Assembly (NCBI RefSeq): GCF_029168315.1
Contig: NZ_JARGYD010000001.1
Span: 372,001 to 436,000, forward strand
Direction: 5' to 3'
From: Psychromarinibacter halotolerans
GTDB taxonomy: Bacteria; Pseudomonadota; Alphaproteobacteria; Rhodobacterales; Rhodobacteraceae
Length of the DNA stretch: 64,000 nucleotides
Below the pieces are notes generated by a model. The model was given only the letters and a program-made list of their open reading frames with translations, did no database searches and had not been told where the DNA came from. Of this stretch, positions 18,147-26,141 are shown one piece after another. Every line of letters begins with the position of its first letter. The stretch's first letter is position 1. Made by a program: the position numbers and the translations under genes.

Positions 18147-19259
18147 ATGGATCAATCGCCTGCACAGGTGCCGACGGGCGGCCGAAAGGCCGGGATTTCG
18201 CCGCAGGCGCGGCGCCACAACGAGATGCGCAAGGCCGCCATCGCCGCGCATCCCGATCTTGCGCGCGTGTCGGGGGCCCAGCCGTGGACGGTGCTGGCGC
18301 TGCCGGTGCTGCTGGCGCTGCATTGGGGCATCGCGTGGGCGGTGTCGGATGCGGCACTGTGGGTGATCTTTCTTGCGGCCTTCGTGCCCGGGCAGTTGCT
18401 GATCCACTCTGCGGGCGGTTTGGTGCACGAGACCGCGCACAAGCTGATCTTTCGGGGCAACCGCGCCAAGCTGGGCTTCGACATGGGGCTGGAGTGGATT
18501 CTTGGCAGCTATGGCAAGCAACTGATCTACCAGCACGAACACATCACCAGCCACCACCCCTATATCGGCGACTACGAACGCGACTACGAGCACGAGGACA
18601 TCTGCGCCTTCCAAAGCCGGATGATGCTGCGGTCCGAGAACCCGCGATTGCAGCACCTGCTGACCGGGCTGACCCTGCTGGTGCATCTTCTGCCGCTGGG
18701 GCCGATCATCGGGGATGAGATCTTTCCGCGGCTGAACGCGTGGCTGACGGGCCGCCCGCAGAAGGACCCGGAGCGCCATGTCGAAGCGACTAGCGCGCCG
18801 TTGTGGCAAAAGCGGCTGTTCATCGGCGTGTCGCTGGCGTCGAACCTGACGCTGCTGGCGTTGTTCGGGCCGTGGGCCTTGTTGTATCACCTGTGGTCGC
18901 TGTCGCTGTTCCTTGGCAAGTTCGGGATCTGGAACCTTGGCCAGTCGCTGAGCGAGCACGAGGGCACCGACGAGACGGCGCCGACCCGGTCGCGCTATGG
19001 CCCGATCAACTGGCTGCTGTTCAACACCGGCTATCACAACGAACACCACACTTTCCCGAATGTCGCGTGGTCGCGGCTGCCCGAGCTGAAACGGCAGGCG
19101 CCCGAGGTGTTCACCGAAACGGCGGACAAGACGTATTTCGGGTACTGGCTGGACCACGTCCGGGGCGACTTCACCGCAAGCCGCCGGACGCCGCTGCATG
19201 ACACGGACAATACCGCGCGCTGTGCAGGTCGGGCTGACGCGGGTGTCCGGGGCGCCTAG
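18147..19259 (+). CDS. Membrane fatty-acid desaturase of the sphingolipid delta-4 (DES) type
   Basis: A 370-residue di-iron membrane enzyme with three histidine boxes: HETAH (94-98), QHEHITSHH (129-137) and GYHNEHHTFPN (295-305), plus several membrane segments. The last box in the context YGPINWLLFNTGYHNEHHTF then PNVAWSRLPELKRQAPE closely follows animal dihydroceramide desaturases (YGPLN-LTFNVGYHNEHHDFP-IP-LP-VRKIA-E). From that I infer a sphingoid-base desaturase or hydroxylase rather than a generic acyl-lipid desaturase. The neighbourhood, with serine palmitoyltransferase-like and ketosphinganine reductase-like genes, supports this. Its end overlaps the convergent glycosyltransferase gene by 4 bp. 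Confidence 0.85.
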   Translation: MDQSPAQVPTGGRKAGISPQARRHNEMRKAAIAAHPDLARVSGAQPWTVLALPVLLALHWGIAWAVSDAALWVIFLAAFVPGQLLIHSAGGLVHETAHKLIFRGNRAKLGFDMGLEWILGSYGKQLIYQHEHITSHHPYIGDYERDYEHEDICAFQSRMMLRSENPRLQHLLTGLTLLVHLLPLGPIIGDEIFPRLNAWLTGRPQKDPERHVEATSAPLWQKRLFIGVSLASNLTLLALFGPWALLYHLWSLSLFLGKFGIWNLGQSLSEHEGTDETAPTRSRYGPINWLLFNTGYHNEHHTFPNVAWSRLPELKRQAPEVFTETADKTYFGYWLDHVRGDFTASRRTPLHDTDNTARCAGRADAGVRGA

Positions 19260-20359
19260 CGCGCGGACAGGATGTCTTCGTACAAATGCAGGTACGCGGG
19301 GCCGACCCGCGCCACGTCATAGCGGTCGGCGGCTGCGGCGGCCCATTCCCTGACGGCCTGTGGCGGGCTTGCCATCGCGATGACCTTGTCGGCCAGCGCC
19401 TTGGGATCGTTGGGCGGCACCAGCAACGCCGTGCCGGGCCCCGTCAGGACCGAAGCATAGCCGGCATTCGCCGCCGCCACCGGCAGGCAACCGGCGGCCA
19501 TCGCTTCCAGCAGGATCAGTCCGAAGCTTTCGCCATAAGGCGCGGGGGCCAGCAGGATATCGGCCCGTCCCAGCAGCGCGCGCGCCTGCGCGTCGTCGGG
19601 CCGCCCCAGCACGGTGACGCGGTCGGATCGGGCGGCGTCCGCCTGCGCCCGCATCGGTCCGTCGCCCGCGATGCTGAGCCGGGCGTGGGGCAGCGCCTTG
19701 GCGATCAGGGCCCACGCGGCCAAGGCCACGTCCAGCCCCTTGCGCGGTTCCAGCCGCCCAAGAAAGGCGATTTCCAGCCGGTCCCGGCGGCGCGGCCGCG
19801 CGGCGGCGGTCCAGTCGGACAGGTCGATCGTGGGGGAAAGGATCGTCGGCTCCAGCGTCGGCAGCACCCGGCGCAGCATCTCAAGCGGGGCGTCGGACGG
19901 CACGACGACGCGGTCGCAGGCCGGCAGGATGCGCGTCGCGGCAGAGCGGATGAAGCGGTCGGTCAGCCCGCGCGCGTTCGGGGCGGGCAGGGTGGCATGG
20001 ACCGTCGACACCGAGGGAAGCCGCAGGCGGGACCAAAGCTGGCTGGTGACGAAGGGCGTCCACGGGGTGTGCATGTGCACCACCTCCGCGCCCCAGTCCC
20101 GCAGGTCGCGGGTGGCGGCCGCCAAGGCGCGGGGGGCGGCGAGGGACAGCTCGAACTCGGTCCCGTGCGCACCGATCAGGCGGCTTCGGCCCAGCGTGGT
20201 GATCATGCCGTCGGTTCCCGGCGTCGTGCCGGGGGTGGGCGGGCACAGCACGCGGGTTTCGTGCCCCTGCGCCGTCAGCCAGCGGGACAGGTCGCGGACA
20301 TGGCGCTGCACCCCGCCGGGACGGGACATGTCATAGGGGCACAGTTGGACGATTTTCAT
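19256..20359 (-). CDS. GT4 glycosyltransferase, PimA-like
   Basis: A 367-residue GT-B enzyme. The N-terminus MKIVQLCPYDMSRPGGVQRH resembles mycobacterial PimA (phosphatidylinositol mannosyltransferase), as do FLGRLEPRKGLDVALAAW and the EX7E donor motif in YGESFGLILLEAMAAG. It has no membrane span and probably acts at the inner face of the inner membrane. The start overlaps the stop of a CDP-alcohol phosphatidyltransferase gene by 4 bp, and inositol-3-phosphate synthase lies 6 kb away on the same strand. A role in glycosylating an inositol or other phospholipid head group is therefore attractive, but unproven. Confidence 0.82.
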   Translation of the reverse strand: MKIVQLCPYDMSRPGGVQRHVRDLSRWLTAQGHETRVLCPPTPGTTPGTDGMITTLGRSRLIGAHGTEFELSLAAPRALAAATRDLRDWGAEVVHMHTPWTPFVTSQLWSRLRLPSVSTVHATLPAPNARGLTDRFIRSAATRILPACDRVVVPSDAPLEMLRRVLPTLEPTILSPTIDLSDWTAAARPRRRDRLEIAFLGRLEPRKGLDVALAAWALIAKALPHARLSIAGDGPMRAQADAARSDRVTVLGRPDDAQARALLGRADILLAPAPYGESFGLILLEAMAAGCLPVAAANAGYASVLTGPGTALLVPPNDPKALADKVIAMASPPQAVREWAAAAADRYDVARVGPAYLHLYEDILSAR

Positions 20360-21084
20360 CGCCGCAGGTCGCGGGCCAGCGGCAGCAGACCCTCTGCCAC
20401 ATCCAGCAGGCTGTAGATCATCAGCGCCCAGACCGCCCAGCCAAGATAGTCGCCGGTCAGCGCAAGGATCGGGATCAGCCCCGAAATGCCGCCGATCAGC
20501 ATGGGCAGCCAGTCGGCGGGCGTCAGGGGGCCGGGCACCCCGTCCTCGGGGCCCTGAAGCCGGTCGCGGATCACCCGCGCCAGCAGCCGCACCCATCCCG
20601 CCATCGCGGCCAGCGTTGCCCAGCCGTCGGCCCCCAGCACGCGGTCGGCCAGCAGGCCGATGGCAAGGTACAGAAGGCCCCACTGGGTCATGTCCACAAG
20701 AAAATCGAGGTCGCCGCCGGTCTTCGAGGTGCGCCCGGTCACCCGCGCCAGCGTTCCGTCGGCGCAGTCCAGCACCTGAAACAGCGCGCCCGCGAGCGCC
20801 ACCGCCCACGGTGCGTGGGCCAACGGCAGACCCCACGCCAGCAGCGGCATCGCAAGCGCCACGGCCAGCGCAAGGAAGGACACGCCGACCGGGGACAGGC
20901 CCAGACGGGCGAAGATCCATACGACGGGCAGCGACGGTACGCGGTAAAGCAGGGCGATCGACCAAGCGGTGCGCAGCTCTTCGCGGAACCACGGCTGGCG
21001 AAGGTCCGCCGCGATCCGTCCGAAGGATGGCTTTTCCTGTGCTGTCACCGTCTTGCCCCGCCTTGATGCTTCCCGGCCCCTCAC
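20356..21084 (-). CDS. CDP-alcohol phosphatidyltransferase family protein (second)
   Basis: A 242-residue membrane protein with the complete signature D106-x2-D109-G-x2-A-R-x8-G-x3-D-x3-D (VLDCADGTLARVTGRT then SKTGGDLDF) and about six hydrophobic segments. It has an N-terminal soluble extension of about 40 residues. The start is a GTG at 21084; another GTG at 21048 would shorten it by 12 residues. It is coupled to the PimA-like gene by a 4-bp overlap and divergent from the nucleotidyltransferase gene. That trio parallels inositol-phosphate cytidylyltransferase plus CDP-alcohol transferase systems (IPCT/DIPPS), so CDP-inositol is a candidate donor. Confidence 0.83.
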   Translation of the reverse strand: MRGREASRRGKTVTAQEKPSFGRIAADLRQPWFREELRTAWSIALLYRVPSLPVVWIFARLGLSPVGVSFLALAVALAMPLLAWGLPLAHAPWAVALAGALFQVLDCADGTLARVTGRTSKTGGDLDFLVDMTQWGLLYLAIGLLADRVLGADGWATLAAMAGWVRLLARVIRDRLQGPEDGVPGPLTPADWLPMLIGGISGLIPILALTGDYLGWAVWALMIYSLLDVAEGLLPLARDLRR

Positions 21085-21160
21085 TTATCGTCCGCGCAAC
21101 TTGCGCGGTCCGAACCGCGTCCGGGACCATGCGCGGTTTCTGCCGCAGATCGGGGAAAGA

Positions 21161-21919
21161 ATGAAGGACTTTACGGCGATCATCGTCGCGGCGGGGATGG
21201 GTGTGCGCATGGGGCCGCGCGGCCGCCTGATGCCGAAGGGGCTGATCGAGGTCGGGGGCAGCCCGATGGTGGCCCAGTCGCTGGACACCCTGCGCGCCGC
21301 TGGGATCGACCGCGTGCGCATCGTCACCGGGCATCTGGACGAACAGTATCGCGACACGTTCGGCACCGCGTCCGGCGTCGAGCTGATCCACAATCCGCTG
21401 TATTCCACCACCGGCAGCCTGCGCACGCTGGCCACCGCGCTGGACGGGGTCACGGGGCCGATCGTGCTTTTGGAATCGGATCTGATCTATGCGCCCGAGG
21501 GGCTGGAGGCCGCGCTGACCGGCGGCAACGTGCTTGTCACCTCGGGGCCGACCGGCGCGGGGGACGAGGTCTATGTCTGGACCCAGCCCGATGGTGCGCT
21601 GGCCGACATCTCAAAGGATCCCGCTGCCCGCCCCGAGGCGCATTTCGGCGAACTCGTCGGGATAACCGCGCTGGACGCGGACAGCGTCGACCTGATGCGG
21701 GACGTGGCCGAAGAGGTGCTGGCCGAAACCCCGGCGGAACATTACGAGGCGGGCCTTGTGGCGCTTGGCCAGCGGGTGCCGGTGCCCTGCGTCCGTATCG
21801 ATGACCTGCCGTGGGCGGAAGTGGACGACGAAACGATGCTGTCCCACGCCGAACGCGAGGTCTACCCGAAGGTCGCCGCCGCGCGCGCGGCGCGGATGGC
21901 GGGATCGCGCTTGGCCTGA
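21161..21919 (+). CDS. Nucleotidyltransferase (COG1213, phosphocholine/inositol-phosphate cytidylyltransferase-like)
   Basis: A 252-residue GT-A-fold nucleotidyltransferase. The N-terminal signature is IIVAAGMGVRMGPRGRLMPK with Lys26, followed by GLIEVGGSPMVAQSLDTL and LLESDLIYAPE (metal-binding Asp). Related proteins make CDP-choline, CDP-inositol or CDP-glycerate. It starts 76 bp from the divergent CDP-alcohol phosphatidyltransferase gene and converges on the LptG-like gene. I infer that it supplies an activated head group; the substrate is open. It is distinct from the nucleotidyltransferase domain fused to PEP mutase at 31.7-33.3 kb. Confidence 0.8.
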   Translation: MKDFTAIIVAAGMGVRMGPRGRLMPKGLIEVGGSPMVAQSLDTLRAAGIDRVRIVTGHLDEQYRDTFGTASGVELIHNPLYSTTGSLRTLATALDGVTGPIVLLESDLIYAPEGLEAALTGGNVLVTSGPTGAGDEVYVWTQPDGALADISKDPAARPEAHFGELVGITALDADSVDLMRDVAEEVLAETPAEHYEAGLVALGQRVPVPCVRIDDLPWAEVDDETMLSHAEREVYPKVAAARAARMAGSRLA

Positions 21920-21965
21920 CCGGACTGCGCGGGCCGCGTGTCGCCGCCCGCGCCGAAGGCCGCCC

Positions 21966-23147
21966 CTATAGCTGGCGGACGAAGGCCACCGTGCCGATGA
22001 CAAGTGGCACCGCCAGCGCGGTTGCGACGGCGGTCGAGGGCGCGACGGTGCCCTGCTGCCCCAGCGCCCAGAACACCTTGAGCGATACGGTCAGGATGTA
22101 GCCCGCCGCCGCAAGGCCGATCAGGCGGGGGTACAGGATGCGACGCCCGTCGAAGCCAAGCGTGGCGAAGGCCACGGCAAGAAACGCCACCGTGCCCGGC
22201 AGGAAAATCGCCAGCCGGCGCTGCCACAGGGCGGTGCGGATGCCGGGCAGGTAATGCGTCTCGGTCGGCGCGCGGGCAAGGGTGCGCAGGTCGGCGGTCG
22301 ACAGAACATAGGGCGCGATCCCGTAGTGCGTCAGCTGCGCGCTGGTCAGCAACAGCGGGGCTTCGGACGTGCGCGCGGTGCGCAGCGTCGATCCGGTCTC
22401 GGGCGTCCACTCGGTGACGTCCTCCAGCCGCCAGACGTCGGGCGTGTCCGTCGGCACCGCGCGTTCGGCACCCACGACCGAGGCCAGCTCTGCCGCGCCG
22501 ATGCCGTTGAACACCAGCAGGTTGCGCATCTCGGGCTGGGAACCACGCCGCAGGTCGGCCCGCATCGCGACATCGCCGTTCACCACCCAGCGCCCTTCCA
22601 GCCAGCGGTCGTCATAGCGTTCGGCATAGTCGCCCAGCCCGGTCTCGACCTGCGCCTGTATCGCGGCGGGGCGCCAGCGCGCCTCTAGCCCGGTGTAGAT
22701 CCCGCCAAGGATCAGGGCGAGCCACAGCAGCGCGGCCAGCCGGTGGCCCGGTCCGGCGCCAGCCGTGGCAAGGATCACGGTTTCCAGCCGCAGGCGGCGC
22801 CCGATCTCGGCAAGGAACGGTCCGAAGAACATCGCCACCGGCAGCATTCGCGTCACGATGTCGACGCCGCGCTGCAACAGGTAGGGCAGCAGGACCGACG
22901 GCAGCGCGGTTTCCTGATAGGTGGACTGCCAGCGGATATCCGGGAAGATGCGCGCAAGGTCGATGGTGTAGGCGATCATCGTCAGAAGGAACATGACCGC
23001 CGCCACGGACAGCAGGTACTCGATCAGGGCGCGGCGGGTGGCGATGCCAAGGAACATGGTCCGCACCCGTTGCAGCACCTCGGCGCCGTCGCGCTGCGTC
23101 GGGGTGGCTCGGGTCTCGGGGGTGTCGGGGCTGTCCGCGTCCGTCAT
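21966..23147 (-). CDS. LptG-like permease (YjgP/YjgQ family)
   Basis: A 393-residue inner-membrane protein with N-terminal membrane helices, a periplasmic domain of about 180 residues and three C-terminal helices, the LptF/LptG architecture. In LPS export these proteins join LptB2 to extract lipid A-core from the inner membrane. It begins 2 bp after the stop of the LptF-like gene and ends the minus-strand array. The normal lptFG genes of roseobacters lie next to pepA or lptD, so this looks like a second pair dedicated to another lipid. No ATPase gene is nearby; it may borrow LptB. Confidence 0.8.
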   Translation of the reverse strand: MTDADSPDTPETRATPTQRDGAEVLQRVRTMFLGIATRRALIEYLLSVAAVMFLLTMIAYTIDLARIFPDIRWQSTYQETALPSVLLPYLLQRGVDIVTRMLPVAMFFGPFLAEIGRRLRLETVILATAGAGPGHRLAALLWLALILGGIYTGLEARWRPAAIQAQVETGLGDYAERYDDRWLEGRWVVNGDVAMRADLRRGSQPEMRNLLVFNGIGAAELASVVGAERAVPTDTPDVWRLEDVTEWTPETGSTLRTARTSEAPLLLTSAQLTHYGIAPYVLSTADLRTLARAPTETHYLPGIRTALWQRRLAIFLPGTVAFLAVAFATLGFDGRRILYPRLIGLAAAGYILTVSLKVFWALGQQGTVAPSTAVATALAVPLVIGTVAFVRQL

Positions 23148-23149
23148 CG

Positions 23150-24355
23150 TCAGGCGCGCCCCCGCGCTGGCACCACGATCTGTTCCGCCCGCAGCCACGC
23201 GTATCCCAGCGCCGGGGCAAGGCCCATCGCCACAATCGCGATCGCGGCGGGCCAGAACCGGACGTAGCCCAGCACCACCGCGTCGCCCAAAATCGCGCGG
23301 CTGCCCACGTCGCCCGCCAGCACCAGCAGCAGGCCGCCCGGCAGCGCCAGCCAGCGGCCCCGTCGCGTGCCCGAGAACGCCGCCGCCGCCACCGCCATCG
23401 CGGCGGCCACCGGGCACAGGATGGCGCGGGCCAGCATTTCGCCGAACCGGCGGGTCGGGCGGGTCATCAGGCTGCCGTCGGACCGGGGAATGGGCTCGCC
23501 CCACAGCGGGCCGTCGGTCTGGAACAGGGCGCGTTCGGTTGCGCGCGGGCTTTCGTCGACCGTCTCGATCACGTCGTCCGCCGAGAACGCCATCTCCATC
23601 GAGCGCACGTTGATGCGGGCGAAATCCAGCCCCGGCACCCCGGCGGTCGCGCCCGTGGTGGGGGCGGTGCCGCTGCGCCCTCGGATCTCGCGGAACTCTT
23701 GCAGGCGGACGACGTAGTCGCGTGCCTCATCGGGGCCCGCGATCTCCCAGTCGGTGGCCTGCGCCACGATCCACGACCCGTCCGGGCCGGGCCGGTAGAC
23801 GAACAGGTCGCCGTATTGTGCGTCGGGATCGTCGCTGGGGCTGGCGATGAAGGTGCGGCCGTTGACCTCGCGCACACGGCGCACGTCGGCGGGGTTGGAC
23901 AGTTCGGCGATCAGGGTCCGCGCGCGCATGTCGTACAGGCTAAGCCGCTCGGCATAGCTTGCCATCGGCGTGATCAACCCGGAAAACAGGAACGACAGCG
24001 CAAAGCCCGCGCCGCCAAAGTACATCGCCAGCCGGGGAATGCGCGTCCACGGCTCGGCGGCGGCGGCGCAGATCACCAGCTCGTTCGCATCGCGCGCGCG
24101 GGTGATCGCAAGGTACAGGCCCAGAAACAGCACCAGCGGCAGCGCGAAATCCACGATCTCGGGCGACTTCAGAAGCAGGATCGTCAGCAGGTCGATCGCC
24201 CGGCCACCTTCGCGCAGGACCTGTTCGAGGGTCGAGGTGAAGATGTCCGCGATGAAGATCGACTCGATCAGCACCAGAAACGCCACGATCGTGCGCAGCG
24301 CACGCTGCGTCAGAAGCCGCGTCATCGGGCTGTGAAGTCGCTGAATAATCGCCAT
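23150..24355 (-). CDS. LptF-like permease (YjgP/YjgQ family)
   Basis: A 401-residue inner-membrane protein. Residues about 15-130 contain three membrane helices (TIVAFLVLIESIFIADIF; IVDFALPLVLFLGLYLAI; MYFGGAGFALSFLFSGLI), then a periplasmic domain, then three helices. The helix-1 to helix-2 pattern is that of LptF. Its divergence, isolation from pepA/lptD, and linkage to serine palmitoyltransferase-like and head-group genes suggest export of the lipid made here. It is 92 bp downstream of the CdsA-like gene in the same direction. Confidence 0.8.
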   Translation of the reverse strand: MAIIQRLHSPMTRLLTQRALRTIVAFLVLIESIFIADIFTSTLEQVLREGGRAIDLLTILLLKSPEIVDFALPLVLFLGLYLAITRARDANELVICAAAAEPWTRIPRLAMYFGGAGFALSFLFSGLITPMASYAERLSLYDMRARTLIAELSNPADVRRVREVNGRTFIASPSDDPDAQYGDLFVYRPGPDGSWIVAQATDWEIAGPDEARDYVVRLQEFREIRGRSGTAPTTGATAGVPGLDFARINVRSMEMAFSADDVIETVDESPRATERALFQTDGPLWGEPIPRSDGSLMTRPTRRFGEMLARAILCPVAAAMAVAAAAFSGTRRGRWLALPGGLLLVLAGDVGSRAILGDAVVLGYVRFWPAAIAIVAMGLAPALGYAWLRAEQIVVPARGRA

Positions 24356-24447
24356 GTCGGTCGCGGTTGGCCTCGGCCCGGTGGTCCCTACCGTGTGTCC
24401 CGCAGATGATGCGCAGATAAATGAGACGGATCAAACATCTCTTGTCA

Positions 24448-25365
24448 TCAAAAGAGGTTACCGAGTGACATCAACGTGACCAGCCCGGCGCCGGTGGCGA
24501 TCCATGCGTCGGTGATGTCCAGAAGCCCGCCCTGATGCGGAAGCACGGCGGGATAGTCCTTGACCCCCGCCACCCGTTTGAGCCGCGACGCGGCAAGGTC
24601 GCCCGCCACCGTCAGCGCGCCGGCGGCCAGCGCGAACAGCATCGAGCCCAGCACCGGGAAGCCGCCCAGAAGCGGGCCCAGAAGACCTACGGTCAGCATC
24701 AGCATCACCGCGCCCGAGGCCAGCCCCTCGACCGTTTTCTTCGGGCTGAGAACCGGGAACGCCTTGCGTTTTCCGAACAATTTGCCGCCAAGCAGGGCAT
24801 AGCTGTCGAAGGTCTCGACCAGCAGGAAGGCGACCAGCATCGTCGCGGCGCCGCCCTGCAACGCGCTGCCGGTGAACAGGATCAGCGGCACGCCGGGGAA
24901 CAGCACGAGATCGGCCAGCGCCTTGGCCGGACCGTCGCGCCGCAGCATCGGCCGAAGCGCCAGCAGGACGCCCATCAGCAGGACCGCCCCCAGCGCCAGC
25001 GGGATGGGATGAACCCGCGACGCCAGCAGCCCCAGCACCAGCATCACGGCCCCGGCGATCATCGCGGGCAGCGCGCCCGGTATGCCTGCGCGGGGCAGGG
25101 TGATCCGCGCGGCCTCGTAGCCGCAGCGCAGGGCCAGAACCGCGAACAGCGCGACGATGGCATAGGTGCCCAGAAGAAACGCGCCCGCGACGACGCCGAC
25201 GATCAGCGTTTCGGTCAGCAGCACCGGGAACACGTCCCGCGCGGTGGCGCGGGTCGCGGGTATGGCCATCAGGCCCAGCACGACCACATAGCCCACCGCC
25301 AGCAGCGCAAGGCACAGCAGCGCCAGCATCATGGGCAGCGCACCCGCATAGGCGACACCGACCAT
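24448..25365 (-). CDS. CdsA-like phosphatidate/lipid-phosphate cytidylyltransferase
   Basis: A 305-residue polytopic membrane protein. It carries the two CdsA regions: SYALLGGKLFGKRKAF with LSPKKTVEGLASG at about 195-225, and AGDLAASRLKRVAGVKDYPA followed by VLPHQGGLLDITDAW at about 255-290. The second differs from the standard PGHGG-x-LDR-x-D (here PHQGG, LDITD), so the acceptor may not be ordinary phosphatidic acid. The start codon shares one base with the stop of the ketosphinganine reductase-like gene (TGATG), so they are coupled. It may make CDP-diacylglycerol or a CDP-sphingolipid for head-group attachment. Confidence 0.78.
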   Translation of the reverse strand: MVGVAYAGALPMMLALLCLALLAVGYVVVLGLMAIPATRATARDVFPVLLTETLIVGVVAGAFLLGTYAIVALFAVLALRCGYEAARITLPRAGIPGALPAMIAGAVMLVLGLLASRVHPIPLALGAVLLMGVLLALRPMLRRDGPAKALADLVLFPGVPLILFTGSALQGGAATMLVAFLLVETFDSYALLGGKLFGKRKAFPVLSPKKTVEGLASGAVMLMLTVGLLGPLLGGFPVLGSMLFALAAGALTVAGDLAASRLKRVAGVKDYPAVLPHQGGLLDITDAWIATGAGLVTLMSLGNLF

Positions 25366-26141
25366 CAGCGGTGCTTCCGCGCGATGCCCGCCTGCCACGC
25401 CCGCAGCGCCGGAGCCGCCAGCGAATGCAGCCACAGCAACGCCGCCATCTGCAGGCCGGGCGCGGCGGCGAACCGGCCCTTGTCGGCGCGTTTCAGGATC
25501 GCGGCGGCAACCGCTTCGGGCGCCCACAACCCGCCGCCTGCGGTGATCTTCTTCGTCACCTCAGGCTTGGTCCGCGCCTCGGCGGCCAGTTGCGGCGTGT
25601 CGGTGTCGGGCGGGTAGGCCAGCGTGACGCTGATCCGGGGCGCAAGTTCGACCCGCAGCACCTCGGCCAGCCCGCGCAGGGCGAATTTGGACGGCGCATA
25701 GGCGGAATAGCCGTAGATCCCGAAGAACGCCGCGCCAGAGGACACGAACACCAGCCGACCGCTGTCCATCGCCCCGGCGCAGGCCTTCGCGAAATACAAG
25801 GCGCCCATGTAGTTGGTCTGCATCTGCGCTTCGTGGGATGCGATGTCCTGCGTCAGGAAAGTGCCCGGCTCGGCGATGCCCGCGTTGGCGATGGCCCATT
25901 CCGGCGCGCCAAGATCCGACTCGGCCTGCGCCACGGCGGCCTCGACGGCGCTACGGTCAGAGACGTCGCACGGGTAGGCGCGGGCGCCGGGAACCGACAA
26001 CGCCGCCTCGGCCAGCCGGTCGGCATTGCGGGCGAACAGCGCCACGGGGTGTCCGCGTGCGGCCAGCTGGCGGGCAAGCGCAAGGCCGATCCCGCTGCTG
26101 CCCCCGGTGATGAAGGCCGGCCGGCGGGCCGCGTCGGTCAC
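25365..26141 (-). CDS. Short-chain reductase resembling 3-ketodihydrosphingosine reductase (KDSR)
   Basis: A 258-residue SDR with GGSSGIG (13-19) for NADP(H) and the catalytic Ser135-Tyr148-Lys152 set (FVSSGAAFFGIYGYSAYAPS then KFALRGLAE). The stretch AYPPDTDTPQLAAEARTKP (175-193) is the hallmark of animal and fungal 3-ketosphinganine reductases, and SAYAPSKFALRGLAEVLRVE also fits. It would reduce 3-ketosphinganine, or its N-acyl form, to the 3-hydroxy compound. The GTG start at 26141 overlaps the ino1 stop by 4 bp (GTGA), and its own stop overlaps the CdsA-like start. An amphipathic or hydrophobic C-terminus may anchor it to the membrane. Confidence 0.85.
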   Translation of the reverse strand: MTDAARRPAFITGGSSGIGLALARQLAARGHPVALFARNADRLAEAALSVPGARAYPCDVSDRSAVEAAVAQAESDLGAPEWAIANAGIAEPGTFLTQDIASHEAQMQTNYMGALYFAKACAGAMDSGRLVFVSSGAAFFGIYGYSAYAPSKFALRGLAEVLRVELAPRISVTLAYPPDTDTPQLAAEARTKPEVTKKITAGGGLWAPEAVAAAILKRADKGRFAAAPGLQMAALLWLHSLAAPALRAWQAGIARKHR

